Counted from the first letter of the stretch, positions 17,590 through 26,733 are shown. The stretch: 64,000 bases of DNA from JACJWR01 sp964474045 (GCA_964474045.1 CAYYRC010000013.1:1-64000); one strand, 5' to 3'. Notes: generated by a model from the sequence alone, not told the origin. Translations and numbers: made by a program.

Positions 17590-18540
17590 TCACGCCGGCG
17601 CAGCCCGAACGCCCTCCGCGGCGACCTCGAGCTGCTCCAGCACCCAGCCCGCGGCGACCAGCGAAGCAGCCTGCTCCGCCGCCCGGTCAACCGCCGCAGC
17701 GGGCGCGACGACCACGACCGAGGGTCCCGCGCCGCTGATGGCCGCCGCGAATCCGGCAGCCCGGAGGTCTGCCACCAGCGCGTGGCTGAGGGGGTACGCC
17801 GACTGTCGGCGGTCCTGGTGCAGGCGGTCTGCGGTAGCCTCCACGAGCAGCTCCGGCGCCCGCCCGAGCGCATGGACGAGCAACGCCGCACGCGAGACGT
17901 TGAACACGGCATCGGCCATCGGCACCTCTGCGGGCAGCAGGCCCCTGGCCGTCGAGGTGGACAGCGCGCCCGCCGGGATCGCCACCAGGGCGACGAGCTC
18001 GGGGGCGACTGCCACCCGCACGCCACAGCCCCCGCCGCCGTCCGCCGTCCACGCGACCGTGGCTCCTCCCAGCACCGCCGGGGCGGCGTTGTCCGGATGC
18101 CCCTCCAACTCGCTGGCGAGCGCGATGGCGGCAGCGTCGTCCAACACCCGCTCGCCGCGATCGCTCAGGGCCCGGGCCAGCGCGATGCCCCCCACCACGG
18201 CCGCCGACGACGATCCCAGGCCACGTCCATGGGGGATTCGGTTCTCGCAGCGCAGGCGGATGGCCGCCGGTTGCTCCTCGCCCAGGAACGCCAGCCCAGC
18301 GGCCACCGCCCTGGCCACCAAGTTGTCCGCCCCCAGGGCCACCCCTCCCCCGGCACCCTCGCCGATCACCTCGACCCGGACTTCCCGGGTCGTCCCGGCC
18401 CGACCGGCACTGCCCGGGACGATCTCCGCGGTATAGCGGTCGCGCAGCTCCAAGGCCAGGCCCAGCGAGTCGAAACCCGGTCCCAGGTTCGCGCTGGTCG
18501 CCGGCACCTCTATCGCGACCGGGCCGACGCGCAGGGTCAC
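17590..18540 (-). CDS. thrB: Homoserine kinase
   Basis: Phosphorylates homoserine for threonine synthesis. The 316-residue GHMP-kinase protein has the N-terminal VEVPATSANLGPGFDSLGLAL motif region, the ATP-binding loop PHGRGLGSSSAAVVGG and the C-terminal AAISGAGPSVVVVAP motif. It begins with GTG in a GTGA overlap with the thrC stop, so translation is coupled. Last gene of the argS-lysA-hom-thrC-thrB run. Confidence 0.97.
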   Translation of the reverse strand: MTLRVGPVAIEVPATSANLGPGFDSLGLALELRDRYTAEIVPGSAGRAGTTREVRVEVIGEGAGGGVALGADNLVARAVAAGLAFLGEEQPAAIRLRCENRIPHGRGLGSSSAAVVGGIALARALSDRGERVLDDAAAIALASELEGHPDNAAPAVLGGATVAWTADGGGGCGVRVAVAPELVALVAIPAGALSTSTARGLLPAEVPMADAVFNVSRAALLVHALGRAPELLVEATADRLHQDRRQSAYPLSHALVADLRAAGFAAAISGAGPSVVVVAPAAAVDRAAEQAASLVAAGWVLEQLEVAAEGVRAAPA

Positions 18541-19601
18541 GCGAGGTCCAGCGCTCTGGCCGCCACCTCGACGCTAGCCGGGATGCCCACCGGGGCCGGC
18601 GCGCCGGAAAGCGCCCACTCGGGGTCCTTCAGGCCGTTCCCGGTGACGGTGCACACGATGCGCTGCCCGGCGTCGAGTTTGCCGGCGGCCTGGGCCTTGA
18701 GCAGGCCGGCGACGGAGGCCGCCGAGGCCGGCTCGACGAACACGCCCTCCTCTGCGGCGAGCAAGTGGTAGGCGGCCAGGATGTCCCGGTCGGTCACCAT
18801 GTCGATCAAGCCGCCTGACTCGTCGCGCGCGGCCTCGGCGTACTCCCACGAGGCCGGGTTGCCGATGCGGATGGCTGTGGCGATGGTCTGCGGCTTGGGC
18901 ACCGGATGGCCGATCACGATGGGAGCGGCGCCCGCGGCCTGGAACCCCCACATCCGTGGCCGGCGCGTGGCCTCGCCGTCGGCGGCGTACTCGACGTAGC
19001 CCTTCCAGTAGGCGGTGATGTTGCCGGCGTTGCCCACCGGCAGGCAGTGGATGTGAGGGGCGTCGCCCAACTGGTCGACGATCTCGAAGCTGCCGGTCTT
19101 CTGGCCCTCGATGCGCACCGGGTTGACGGAGTTGACCAGCGCCACCGGGTAGTTCTCGGACAGCTCCCGGGCCAGCACCAGGCAGTCGTCGAAGTTGCCG
19201 TCCACTTGCAGCAGCACCGCGCCGTGGACCAGCGCCTGCGCCAGCTTGCCCATCGCGATCTTGCCCGCCGGGACGAGCACAGCGCACACCATTCCAGCCC
19301 GGACGGCATATGCCGCCGCGCTGGCGGAGGTGTTGCCGGTCGAAGCGCAGATGACCGCCTTGGCGCCGTCCTCGGCCGCCTTGGAGATCGCCATCGTCAT
19401 GCCGCGGTCCTTGAACGAGCCGGTCGGGTTGGCCCCCTCGACCTTCAGCCAGACCTCGCACCGGGTGCGCTCGGACACCCGCTGGGCGAGCACCAGCGGA
19501 GTGCCGCCCTCGCGCAGCGTGACCACCGGCGTGTCCGGACCCACCGGCAGCCGCTCGCGGTACTCCTCGATGATGCCGCGCCAGACGTGTGCCCCGGTCA
19601 T
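18537..19601 (-). CDS. thrC: Threonine synthase
   Basis: PLP-dependent conversion of O-phosphohomoserine to threonine. The 354-residue product carries the PLP lysine at residue 64 in NPTGSFKDRGMTMA, the phosphate-binding CLPVGNAGNITAYW and EEGVFVEPASAASVAG. The length matches the short actinobacterial form. It starts with ATG in an ATGA overlap with the hom stop and ends in a GTGA overlap with thrB. Confidence 0.98.
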   Translation of the reverse strand: MTGAHVWRGIIEEYRERLPVGPDTPVVTLREGGTPLVLAQRVSERTRCEVWLKVEGANPTGSFKDRGMTMAISKAAEDGAKAVICASTGNTSASAAAYAVRAGMVCAVLVPAGKIAMGKLAQALVHGAVLLQVDGNFDDCLVLARELSENYPVALVNSVNPVRIEGQKTGSFEIVDQLGDAPHIHCLPVGNAGNITAYWKGYVEYAADGEATRRPRMWGFQAAGAAPIVIGHPVPKPQTIATAIRIGNPASWEYAEAARDESGGLIDMVTDRDILAAYHLLAAEEGVFVEPASAASVAGLLKAQAAGKLDAGQRIVCTVTGNGLKDPEWALSGAPAPVGIPASVEVAARALDLA

Positions 19602-20905
19602 GCCTCCGGACCGCCCTCGACTCGCATCACTCCAGCGACCTCCTTGACTTCGTCGAGCTCGGCCAGCCGGCCGACCACCTCCTGCAGGTTCGCCTCGCGG
19701 GCCAGGTGGGTGCGTACCAGCAGCGCCGCATCGGGGACGCCATCCTCCAGTCCCCCCTCCTGGCGCACGCTCTGCAGCGACACCCCGCCGTCGGCGAAGA
19801 CCTGTGCCACAGCCGCCAAGGCGCCGGGACGGTCGTGCACGACGAGACTGACGGAGTATCGGGTGCGCGCGTCAGTCAGCGGCAGCACCTCTAGGTCCGC
19901 GTAGGTGGACAGCCCGGGGCCGGGGCGCCCGGTCAGACGGTTGCGCGCCACGGCCACGAGGTCGCCCAGCACCGCGCTGGCCGTCGGCTCGCCGCCCGCA
20001 CCGCGGCCGTAGAACATCACCTGTCCCGCCGCGTCGGCCTCGATGAAGACCGCGTTGTACGCGTCGCGCACGCTCGCCAGGGGGTGAGACCTCGGCACCA
20101 TCGCCGGGTGCACCCGCACGACGATGCCGCTGCCGGCCTCGTCCAGCTCGGCCACGGCGAGCAGCTTGACGACGAAGCCCGCGCTGCGGGCGGCGTCGAT
20201 GTCCGCCACCCCCAGGTGCGAGATGCCCTCGCACGACACCTGCCCCAAGGACACGGGCGAGTGGAACGCCAGGCCGGCCAGGATCGCGGCTTTGGCCGCT
20301 GCGTCGTGGCCCTCGACGTCGGCCGTCGGATCGGCCTCGGCGTAGCCCAGCCGCTGCGCCTCCGCCAGGACGTCGGAGTAGCGCGCGCCGTCCTCGTCCA
20401 TCTTGGTCAGGATGTAGTTGGTGGTCCCGTTGACGATGCCCAGGACGCGCCGAACCCGGTCGCCCGCCAGCGACTCGCGCAGAGGTCGCAGCAGCGGGAT
20501 CGCGCCAGCGACGGCGGCCTCGTAGTAGAGGTCCACGCCAGCCTCGCTGGCCGCCGTGTGCAGCTCCGGGCCGTCGGTGGCGATCAGGGCCTTGTTGGCC
20601 GACACCACGCTGGCACCGTTGGCCATGGCCGCCAGCATGAGCTCCTTGGTCGGCTCATGGCCGCCCATGACCTCCACCACGATGTCGACGTCGGGCCGCG
20701 TCACCAGCGTCATCGGATCATCGGTCAGCAGGTCGTCGGCAATACCGTCGCGGTGCCTCGACGTGTCGCGCACGGCCACGCCGACGAGTTCCAGCGGCGC
20801 ACCCGCGCGGGCGGCCAGATCGTCGGCGTTGGCGGACATGATGCGGGCCACCTGGGACCCGACCGTGCCGCCGCCGAGCAGGGCGACTTTCAAGGATTCG
20901 GTCAT
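19598..20905 (-). CDS. hom: Homoserine dehydrogenase
   Basis: Reduces aspartate semialdehyde to homoserine, the branch point to threonine and methionine. The 435-residue product has an N-terminal Rossmann motif (VALLGGGTVGSQVARI), the catalytic domain with GIVNGTTNYILTKM and a C-terminal ACT domain (YSVSLVVHDRPGALAAVAQV) that usually confers threonine feedback. ATG at 20905, 13 bases after lysA, preceded by a TTGGAG element. Confidence 0.98.
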   Translation of the reverse strand: MTESLKVALLGGGTVGSQVARIMSANADDLAARAGAPLELVGVAVRDTSRHRDGIADDLLTDDPMTLVTRPDVDIVVEVMGGHEPTKELMLAAMANGASVVSANKALIATDGPELHTAASEAGVDLYYEAAVAGAIPLLRPLRESLAGDRVRRVLGIVNGTTNYILTKMDEDGARYSDVLAEAQRLGYAEADPTADVEGHDAAAKAAILAGLAFHSPVSLGQVSCEGISHLGVADIDAARSAGFVVKLLAVAELDEAGSGIVVRVHPAMVPRSHPLASVRDAYNAVFIEADAAGQVMFYGRGAGGEPTASAVLGDLVAVARNRLTGRPGPGLSTYADLEVLPLTDARTRYSVSLVVHDRPGALAAVAQVFADGGVSLQSVRQEGGLEDGVPDAALLVRTHLAREANLQEVVGRLAELDEVKEVAGVMRVEGGPEA

Positions 20906-20918
20906 GGCTCCAAGGTTC

Positions 20919-22343
20919 TCACGCGAGGTGCGGATCGGTGGCGAACAGGTCGGCCAGCGTCTCGCGCCGCAGGACGACCGACGTCTGCCCGTGGGATGCG
21001 GCTATCACCGGCGGCCGTGGCACGAGGTTGTAGTTGCTGGCCATCGAGCGGTTGTAGGCGCCCGTGGCTGCCACGGCGAGCAGGTCGCCGGCGGCCAGGT
21101 CCGCGGGGAGCCAGGCATCACGGATCACGATGTCGCCGCTCTCGCAGTGCTTGCCGACCACCCGCGCGAGCATCGGCGCCGCCGCCGACACCCGGTTGGC
21201 CAGCACCACCGTGTACTCGGCGTCGTAGAGCGCGGTGCGGATGTTGTCGCTCATGCCGCCGTCGACACTGACGTAGGTGCGGGTGGCGCCGCCCTCCAGG
21301 GTCCGGCGCTTGATGGTCCCGACGCGGTAGACGGTCACGGTACCGGGCCCGGCGATCGCGCGCCCGGGCTCGAAGGCCAGCCGCGGCAACGGCAGCTGCA
21401 CTGCGGCGCACTCGCGCGCCACGATGCCCACGATGTCCGGCGCCATCTGGCGCACGTCCAGCGGCTGATCGGCGACCGTGTACTTGATTCCCAGCCCGCC
21501 GCCCAGGTTGAGCTCGCCGATCGCCGCACCGCGCTCGGCGCGAATCTGCGCCAGGAAGCCGACGGCCCGCCGCGCGGCGACCTCGAAGCCGCTGGCTACG
21601 AAGATCTGCGACCCGATGTGGCTGTGGACACCCACGAGCCGCAGGTGCGGGTCGTCCAGCACCCGCCCGGCCGCCGTCATCGCCCGGCCGGAGGCCAGCG
21701 AGAAGCCGAACTTCTGGTCCTCGTGCGCGGTGGCGATGAACTCGTGGGTATGCGCCTCGACGCCCAGCGTCACGCGGATGAGCACGGGCGCGACCACCCC
21801 GCGCTCGGCGGCCAGCGCCGAGAGCCGGTCGAGCTCGTCGAACGAGTCCGCCACGATGCGGCCGACGCCGGCGTCCAAGGCCGCTGCGAGCTCACCGTCG
21901 GACTTGTTGTTGCCGTGGAAGAGGATGCGCTCCGGCGGCATGCCGGCCGCGAGGCCGAGCGCCAGCTCGCCGCCGCTGCACACGTCCAGGCCAAGCCCCT
22001 CGGCAGCGAGCCAGCGCACCACGGACGACGCCAGGAAGGCCTTGCCGGCGTAGTAGATGTCGACACCCGCAGGGCACAGCGGGGTGAAGGCCTCCAGGTA
22101 GTCCCGGGCCCGCGAGCGCACGTCGTCCGGGGAGATGACCATGACAGGAGTGTCGTGCTCGGCGGCGACTGCGGTGACGGGCACCCCGCCGATCTCGAGC
22201 GCCCCGTCGGTCTCGCTGCGCCGGGCGCCGCGGGGCCAGATCCCCGGGTCCAGCTGCCATCCGTCGGCCGCCGGTGGAGCAGGTGCCGCAGAGGACGCCA
22301 GCACATCGCCGTGCCTCGGACCGGCGGGATGCGCCCGGGTCAC
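20919..22343 (-). CDS. lysA: Diaminopimelate decarboxylase
   Basis: Last step of lysine synthesis, decarboxylating meso-diaminopimelate. The 474-residue alanine-racemase-fold protein has the PLP lysine at about 101 in DIYYAGKAFLASSVV, the HIGSQI loop, the EPGRAIAGPGTV motif and the substrate-binding CESGDIVIRD. The start chosen is GTG at 22343, which overlaps the argS stop as GTGA, matching the coupling seen elsewhere in this operon. An ORF extension to 22418 would run into argS. Confidence 0.96.
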   Translation of the reverse strand: MTRAHPAGPRHGDVLASSAAPAPPAADGWQLDPGIWPRGARRSETDGALEIGGVPVTAVAAEHDTPVMVISPDDVRSRARDYLEAFTPLCPAGVDIYYAGKAFLASSVVRWLAAEGLGLDVCSGGELALGLAAGMPPERILFHGNNKSDGELAAALDAGVGRIVADSFDELDRLSALAAERGVVAPVLIRVTLGVEAHTHEFIATAHEDQKFGFSLASGRAMTAAGRVLDDPHLRLVGVHSHIGSQIFVASGFEVAARRAVGFLAQIRAERGAAIGELNLGGGLGIKYTVADQPLDVRQMAPDIVGIVARECAAVQLPLPRLAFEPGRAIAGPGTVTVYRVGTIKRRTLEGGATRTYVSVDGGMSDNIRTALYDAEYTVVLANRVSAAAPMLARVVGKHCESGDIVIRDAWLPADLAAGDLLAVAATGAYNRSMASNYNLVPRPPVIAASHGQTSVVLRRETLADLFATDPHLA

Positions 22344-24007
22344 ATCCGCTCCGGCGCACTCACGCCCAGCATCGTGAGCCCGTTGGACAGCGTCTGCCGC
22401 GCCGCGGCGCACAGCCACAGCCGCGCGATCCCGACCTCGGTCAGCTTCTCGTCGCCGCGCGGCAGCACCCGGCAGGAGTCGTAGAACTTGTGGTACGCGT
22501 TGGCGAGCTCCTCCAGGTAGCGCGCGACCCGGTGCGGCTCGCGCAGCTCCGCGGCGCTGCCCACCACCCGCGGCAGATCCGCGATCACCCCGATCAGGTC
22601 GCGCTCGCGCTCCTCGCCCAGCAGGCTCGCGTCGAACGGCGCCGACTGCCAGTCGATCCCGAGGTCCGCGGCGTGGCGCAGCACCGACGAGATCCGGGCG
22701 TGCGCGTACTGCACATAGAACACCGGGTTGTCGTTGGTGCGCTTCACCAGCAGATCCAGGTCCAGCGTCAGCGGCGAGTCGGCCGGGTAGCGGATGAGCG
22801 AATAGCGCGCGGCATCCACGCCGACCTCGTCCACCAGGTCCTCGAGCGTGACGATGTCGCCGGCGCGCTTGGAAAGGCGCACCTCCTCGCCGCTGCGGTA
22901 GATCTTTACCAGCTGCCCGATGAGCACCTCGATGTTGAAGTCGGGGTCATCCCCGGCGCAGGCAGCGATGGCCTTGAGCCGGCCGACGTAGCCGTGGTGG
23001 TCGGCGCCGAGCAGGTAGATGTTGACGTCGAAGCCGCGGGCGCGCTTGTCGACGTAGTAGGCGCTGTCGGAGGCGAAGTACGTCATCTCGCCGTCGCTCT
23101 TGACCAGCACCCGGTCCTTGTCGTCGCCGAACTCCGAGGTTCGCAGCCACTTGGCACCGTCGGAGTCATAGGTGTGGCCCGCCGCGTCGAGGGCGGCGAA
23201 GCCCCGCTCCACGGCGCCGGAGTCGTGCAGGTGACGCTCGGAGTACCACACGTCGAACTCGGTCCGGAAGAGCCGCAGGACCTGCTGCTGCTGGGCCAGC
23301 TGCAGGGCGTAGCCCTGATCCCGGAAGAACTCCATGGCATCGTCGCCGGACAGCTCGAGCGCCTCGGGGTGCTCGGCCACGATCGCCGACGCCAGGTCGA
23401 TGATGTAGCCGCCGTGGTAGCCGTCGCTCGGCGCGGGACGGCCGTGCGCCGCCGCCACCAGGGAGGCCCCGAAGCGGTCCATCTGCACGCCGCGGTCGTT
23501 GACGTAGAACTCGGTGCCCACCTCCGCCCCGGCGGCGGCGAGCACCCGCGCCATGGCGTCGCCCACAGCCGCCCAGCGGGTGTGCCCCAGATGCAGCGGG
23601 CCCGTGGGGTTGGCCGAGATGTACTCGAGGTTGATCCGCTGCCCCGCCAGCGTGTCGGAGGTGCCGTAGGCCGCTCCGGCCGCGACCACGTCAGCCACGA
23701 CGCGCCCGGCGGCCGCAGTCTCGACCGTGATGTTGATGAAGCCGGGGCCGGCGATGTCCACCGACGCCACGCCCGGGTCGGTCACGAGGTGTTCCGCGAT
23801 CGCCTGCGCGACCTCACGCGGGGGCCGGCCGGCCCGCTTGGCCAGACGCATGGCGATGTTCGTCGCATAGTCGCCGTGCTCAGGGTTGCGCGGACGCTCG
23901 ATGACGACGTCGGCGGGGATGTCGGCGGGTGCCAGCGCCAGGTCACCGTCGGCCACGGCCGCGCGCACCGCGGCAGCAACAGCCTCGGCCAGCAGGTCAG
24001 GGGTCAT
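22340..24007 (-). CDS. argS: Arginyl-tRNA synthetase
   Basis: Class I synthetase charging tRNA-Arg. The 555-residue product has the N-terminal Add-1 domain, the HIGH-type motif HLGH at 139-142 (NPTGPLHLGHTRWA), a KMSKS-like RLSKRAG with the last lysine missing and the C-terminal DALR anticodon-binding domain. The ATG at 24007 lies six bases after TAGGGT (24014-24019), a probable leaderless promoter driving the operon argS-lysA-hom-thrC-thrB. A tRNA-Arg gene lies 0.8 kb upstream on the other strand. Confidence 0.98.
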   Translation of the reverse strand: MTPDLLAEAVAAAVRAAVADGDLALAPADIPADVVIERPRNPEHGDYATNIAMRLAKRAGRPPREVAQAIAEHLVTDPGVASVDIAGPGFINITVETAAAGRVVADVVAAGAAYGTSDTLAGQRINLEYISANPTGPLHLGHTRWAAVGDAMARVLAAAGAEVGTEFYVNDRGVQMDRFGASLVAAAHGRPAPSDGYHGGYIIDLASAIVAEHPEALELSGDDAMEFFRDQGYALQLAQQQQVLRLFRTEFDVWYSERHLHDSGAVERGFAALDAAGHTYDSDGAKWLRTSEFGDDKDRVLVKSDGEMTYFASDSAYYVDKRARGFDVNIYLLGADHHGYVGRLKAIAACAGDDPDFNIEVLIGQLVKIYRSGEEVRLSKRAGDIVTLEDLVDEVGVDAARYSLIRYPADSPLTLDLDLLVKRTNDNPVFYVQYAHARISSVLRHAADLGIDWQSAPFDASLLGEERERDLIGVIADLPRVVGSAAELREPHRVARYLEELANAYHKFYDSCRVLPRGDEKLTEVGIARLWLCAAARQTLSNGLTMLGVSAPERM

Positions 24008-24019
24008 GGGGCAACCCTA
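24008..24019 (-). promoter_or_regulatory. Leaderless-type promoter of the argS operon
   Basis: TAGGGT (24014-24019, minus strand) is followed by six bases and the argS ATG, so transcription likely starts at or next to the initiation codon. It fixes the argS start. Confidence 0.5.
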
Positions 24020-24073
24020 CTGATCGCGCTGGCACCGAACGATTCGGTGAGGCCCACCAGGCCGGCCGACGCG

Positions 24074-24718
24074 TCAGCAGGGCGGCGCGGCCGCGTCCGG
24101 CTCGATGGCCCGGCGGTGGGTGCTGGGCGCCAGCACGACGCGCAGCGCCAAAGGCTCCGCGGTCCCGGCGGAGGCCCCGGAGGCCGCTGCTCGGGGCTGC
24201 GGCTCGCCGGACGAGACCAGCCGGATGGACATGGCGGCGCCATCGCGCTCGAAGCCCTCGTCGACGTCCCCATCGTCCGCGACGTTGCCGCAGACGCGGC
24301 GGTAGCCCTGCGCCTCCAGGTCACGGCGCATCTGATCGACATCCAGGTTGACCTCGTTGGCGATCTGGGCATCGGACACCTGGCGCTGCGGGATCCGCGC
24401 GAATGCCCACAAGTAGACCGTCGAGCCCTGGACGGTGGCGCACCACGGTCCCTGGTAGTACTGGCTGGACGGTCGCGTCAGATACCCCGGGTAGCCCTCG
24501 ACCTCCAACCCGGTGCAGGGTCGGAAGGTCTGGCCGTACGCGCTGAAGTCGTTCACCGCGGGCCCGGTCGTGAACTGTCCGGCCGAGGCGCCGCCGGCGC
24601 CTGCCGGCTGGCCCGGCTGGCCGTCCGAGCAGGCCGACAGCGCCGTACCCAGCGCCAGGACGCCGGCTGCGGCAGCGATCGCGGCGGCACGGGACGTGGT
24701 GTCGCGGGCACCTCTCAT
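24074..24718 (-). CDS. Putative lipoprotein of unknown function
   Basis: A 214-residue exported protein, begun at the ATG at 24718. The N-terminus has basic residues, a hydrophobic stretch (AAAIAAAAGVLALGTAL) and the lipobox LSAC with the lipidated Cys at about 30, then a Gly/Ala/Pro linker. The mature domain contains Cys residues in RPCTGLE, GPWCATV and RRVCGNV that may form disulfides, and YLWAFARIPQ. A GTG three codons upstream is a less likely start because CAGAGT sits seven bases before the ATG. I do not recognise the domain. Its stop is 66 bases from argS. Confidence 0.7.
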   Translation of the reverse strand: MRGARDTTSRAAAIAAAAGVLALGTALSACSDGQPGQPAGAGGASAGQFTTGPAVNDFSAYGQTFRPCTGLEVEGYPGYLTRPSSQYYQGPWCATVQGSTVYLWAFARIPQRQVSDAQIANEVNLDVDQMRRDLEAQGYRRVCGNVADDGDVDEGFERDGAAMSIRLVSSGEPQPRAAASGASAGTAEPLALRVVLAPSTHRRAIEPDAAAPPC

Positions 24719-24789
24719 GGGTGACACTCTGGCATTGCGCGCCGCCGCGGGCGAGGAGGACCCGCACGACGTGTCACACCCCCCGCTGC

Positions 24790-24795
24790 TAGGGT
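24790..24795 (+). promoter_or_regulatory. -10 element of the tRNA-Arg gene
   Basis: TAGGGT lies 14 bases before the mature 5' end of the tRNA. No strong -35 is visible. Confidence 0.4.
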
Positions 24796-24809
24796 TTGAA
24801 CGACCCTGC

Positions 24810-24881
24810 GCCCCCGTAGCTCAGGGGATAGAGCGGTGGCCTCCGGAGCCATGCGCGCAGGTTCGAATCCTGCCGGGGGCA
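24810..24881 (+). tRNA. tRNA-Arg (anticodon CCG)
   Basis: A complete 72-base cloverleaf: acceptor GCCCCCG (24810-24816) pairs with CGGGGGC (24874-24880), discriminator A at 24881. The D arm is GCTC...GAGC, the anticodon stem GTGGC/GCCAT closes loop CTCCGGA with anticodon CCG, and the T arm is GCAGG-TTCGAAT-CCTGC. CCA is not encoded. It reads CGG codons and lies divergent from argS, whose product charges it; the LCP gene begins 14 bases after its end. Confidence 0.97.
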
Positions 24882-24883
24882 CG

Positions 24884-24889
24884 TACCCT
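24884..24889 (+). promoter_or_regulatory. Leaderless-type -10 of the LCP gene
   Basis: TACCCT is followed by six bases and GTG at 24896, starting three bases after the tRNA-Arg gene. It supports GTG 24896 over the ATG at 24956. Confidence 0.45.
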
Positions 24890-24895
24890 GGAGGC

Positions 24896-26050
24896 GTGGA
24901 CCCTCATTCCCCGGAGTACGACCACCTCTTCCGCGATCAGCCGGACGGAAAGCGTATGCCCGCGGACGCCGCGGAAGCACCCACCCAGTCCCTCGGCAGT
25001 GAGGCGCGGGACGTCGACGCGACCCGCGTCGACCGGCCCACCTCGCCCCCCGGCGGGGCGGCCGTGCCGGTCATTCCCGCTCCCGGCCAGGCGCGACCGA
25101 TCAGCACCCCGCCCCCGACGAAGTCCCGACCCCGCAAGCGGCACCGGGTCCGGCGGGTCGTGCTGTGGACTCTGGCCGTCCTGCTCGTCTACGCCACGGC
25201 GCTGTTCGCGGTCTTCTACTCCGGCGTCAGCACGGTGGCCGCACTGCCGCCGGACAGCACCGCGGCCTCGTCGGGGATGAACGTCCTGATCGTCGGCAGC
25301 GACAGCCGCGCCGGGCTGAGCGAGGAACAGCAGAACGAGCTGTCGACCGGCTCCGTCGAGGGAAACCGGACCGACACGATCATGCTGCTGCACGTGCCCC
25401 TGCTCGGGGAGCCGACGCTTGTCTCCATCCCCCGCGACTCCTGGGTACCGATCCCGGGCTACGGCTCGGACAAGATCAACAGCGCCTTCGCGCTCGGCGG
25501 GCCGCAACTGCTGGTGCGGACGGTGGAGGACGTCACAGGGCTTCAGATCACCGACTACATCGAGGTCGGCTTCGCCGGCGTGGCGGCCACGACCGACGCG
25601 ATGGGCGGGGTCGTCCTTTGCCCAAGGCAGGACTTCAACGACGAGAACTCGGGCCTGAACGTCAAGGCCGGCTGCCAGACCATGGATGGCCCCACGGCGC
25701 TCGCCTACGTCCGCATGCGCTACGCGGACCCGCGCGGCGACCTCGGCCGGGTGGAGCGACAGCAGGAGTACGTCGCAGCCGTGGCCAAGCGCGGCATGAG
25801 CCCGTTGACGTGGCTGCTGCCGTGGCGCGCCTTCCCGGCCGCACGGGCCGCCGGCAAGGCGCTCACCGTGTCCAACAGCACCGGCATCTTCGACCTCGGC
25901 CGCATCGGCATCGCCATGGGGGCGATAGGGATGGGCTGGGGGACGTCGGTGACGGTTCCCACCGAGGAGGAGCCGCTGTTCGTGGACGGCCAGGATGCCC
26001 TGAAGTGGAAGTCGGCCGAGGCCCTGGCGCTGTTCGACAGCCTGCGCTGA
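24896..26050 (+). CDS. LytR-CpsA-Psr (LCP) family cell-wall glycopolymer ligase
   Basis: LCP enzymes transfer glycopolymers such as arabinogalactan or teichoic acid from the lipid carrier to peptidoglycan. The 384-residue product has a Pro/Arg-rich cytoplasmic N-terminus, one membrane anchor (VLWTLAVLLVYATALFAVF, about residues 87-105) and an external LCP domain with MNVLIVGSDSRAG, NRTDTIMLLHV, SIPRDSWVPIPG, DKINSAFALGG and LAYVRMRYADPRGDLGR-type motifs; the conserved Arg and Asp residues are present. GTG at 24896 is chosen because of a TACCCT -10 at six bases. It ends flush against the convergent coiled-coil gene. Together with wecA it suggests surface-polymer assembly. Confidence 0.92.
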   Translation: MDPHSPEYDHLFRDQPDGKRMPADAAEAPTQSLGSEARDVDATRVDRPTSPPGGAAVPVIPAPGQARPISTPPPTKSRPRKRHRVRRVVLWTLAVLLVYATALFAVFYSGVSTVAALPPDSTAASSGMNVLIVGSDSRAGLSEEQQNELSTGSVEGNRTDTIMLLHVPLLGEPTLVSIPRDSWVPIPGYGSDKINSAFALGGPQLLVRTVEDVTGLQITDYIEVGFAGVAATTDAMGGVVLCPRQDFNDENSGLNVKAGCQTMDGPTALAYVRMRYADPRGDLGRVERQQEYVAAVAKRGMSPLTWLLPWRAFPAARAAGKALTVSNSTGIFDLGRIGIAMGAIGMGWGTSVTVPTEEEPLFVDGQDALKWKSAEALALFDSLR

Positions 26051-26383
26051 TCAGCCCTCGTCGCCGTCGGTGACGGCCTCGACCGCGCCCTGGGCCTTGC
26101 GCGCCCAGTCCAGCTTGGTCTGCGCCTCCGAGAGCTCCGCCTTGAGCGTATCGACGTCGGCCTGCTGCTGCGCCTTGCTCACGGTCGCCTCGTCCCGGGC
26201 GCCGCCGAGCAGGCTGCCGATGACCGGCGTGTCCTTGACCTTGTCGAGCAGGTCGCCGGCATCGCCGGTGGCCTGCAGCTGCGCCTCCGCCTGCTTGAGC
26301 TGGTCGCTGAGCGTCGCCACCTGAGCCTCGTACTGCGAGACGAGCGCCTTGGCCTTGTCCTGTGCTGCATCTGAGATGGTCAT
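26051..26383 (-). CDS. Small coiled-coil protein of unknown function
   Basis: A 110-residue, acidic, Ala/Gln/Lys-rich protein with two heptad-rich helices (AKALVSQYEAQVATLSDQLK and KAQQQADVDTLKAELSEAQT) separated by a Gly-containing hinge (DTPVIGSLLGGARD). No signal peptide or membrane segment. It starts with ATG in an ATGA overlap with the VanZ-like gene, so the two are co-translated. Its stop abuts the LCP stop with no gap. I recognise no named family. Confidence 0.68.
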   Translation of the reverse strand: MTISDAAQDKAKALVSQYEAQVATLSDQLKQAEAQLQATGDAGDLLDKVKDTPVIGSLLGGARDEATVSKAQQQADVDTLKAELSEAQTKLDWARKAQGAVEAVTDGDEG

Positions 26384-26733
26384 GACTTCAGGGTACCCCC
26401 GCCACGGTGCGCAACTTCCCAGCTCGTCGCGCCGATAGTGGCGCCCACAACATCGGCCAGGACGTCCTGCAGCGAGAACGAACGCTGTACCGCCAACAGT
26501 TGCAGCGACTCCGACGCCAGACCGAACGCCAGGCCGGCGGCGACGGTGGCCCACCAGCCCAGGCCGACTTCCCACCGCAGCAGCGCCGCCCAGGTGGCGA
26601 ACAGCGCCGCGTGGACGACCAGGTCGAGGCCGTCGACGCCCACCTTGGGCAGGTCCGGCCCCGGGATGAGCAGGAGGCCCACGATGACCGCAGTGGCGAC
26701 CAGGGTCGCCCACGGCTTTCGGCGCAGCTGCAC
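26380..26733 (-). CDS. VanZ-like membrane protein
   Basis: A 117-residue membrane protein with about four hydrophobic helices. The C-terminal half carries the VanZ-family signature pattern: Glu-x-x-Gln in ASESLQLLAVQRSFSLQDVLADVVGA with the R-x-x-x-x-x-D and terminal Gly-rich helix. VanZ proteins are linked to low-level teicoplanin resistance in enterococci, but most relatives have no known job. GTG at 26733 is chosen: TAGCAT lies eight bases upstream, and the gap to the divergent hydrolase is then 38 bases. Confidence 0.72.
   Translation of the reverse strand: MQLRRKPWATLVATAVIVGLLLIPGPDLPKVGVDGLDLVVHAALFATWAALLRWEVGLGWWATVAAGLAFGLASESLQLLAVQRSFSLQDVLADVVGATIGATSWEVAHRGGGTLKS

Noticed and set aside
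24956..24958. ATG at 24956 as the start of the LCP ligase
   Set aside because: The GTG at 24896 has a better placed -10 (TACCCT, six bases); the ATG would drop 20 residues of a Pro/Arg-rich tail without other support.
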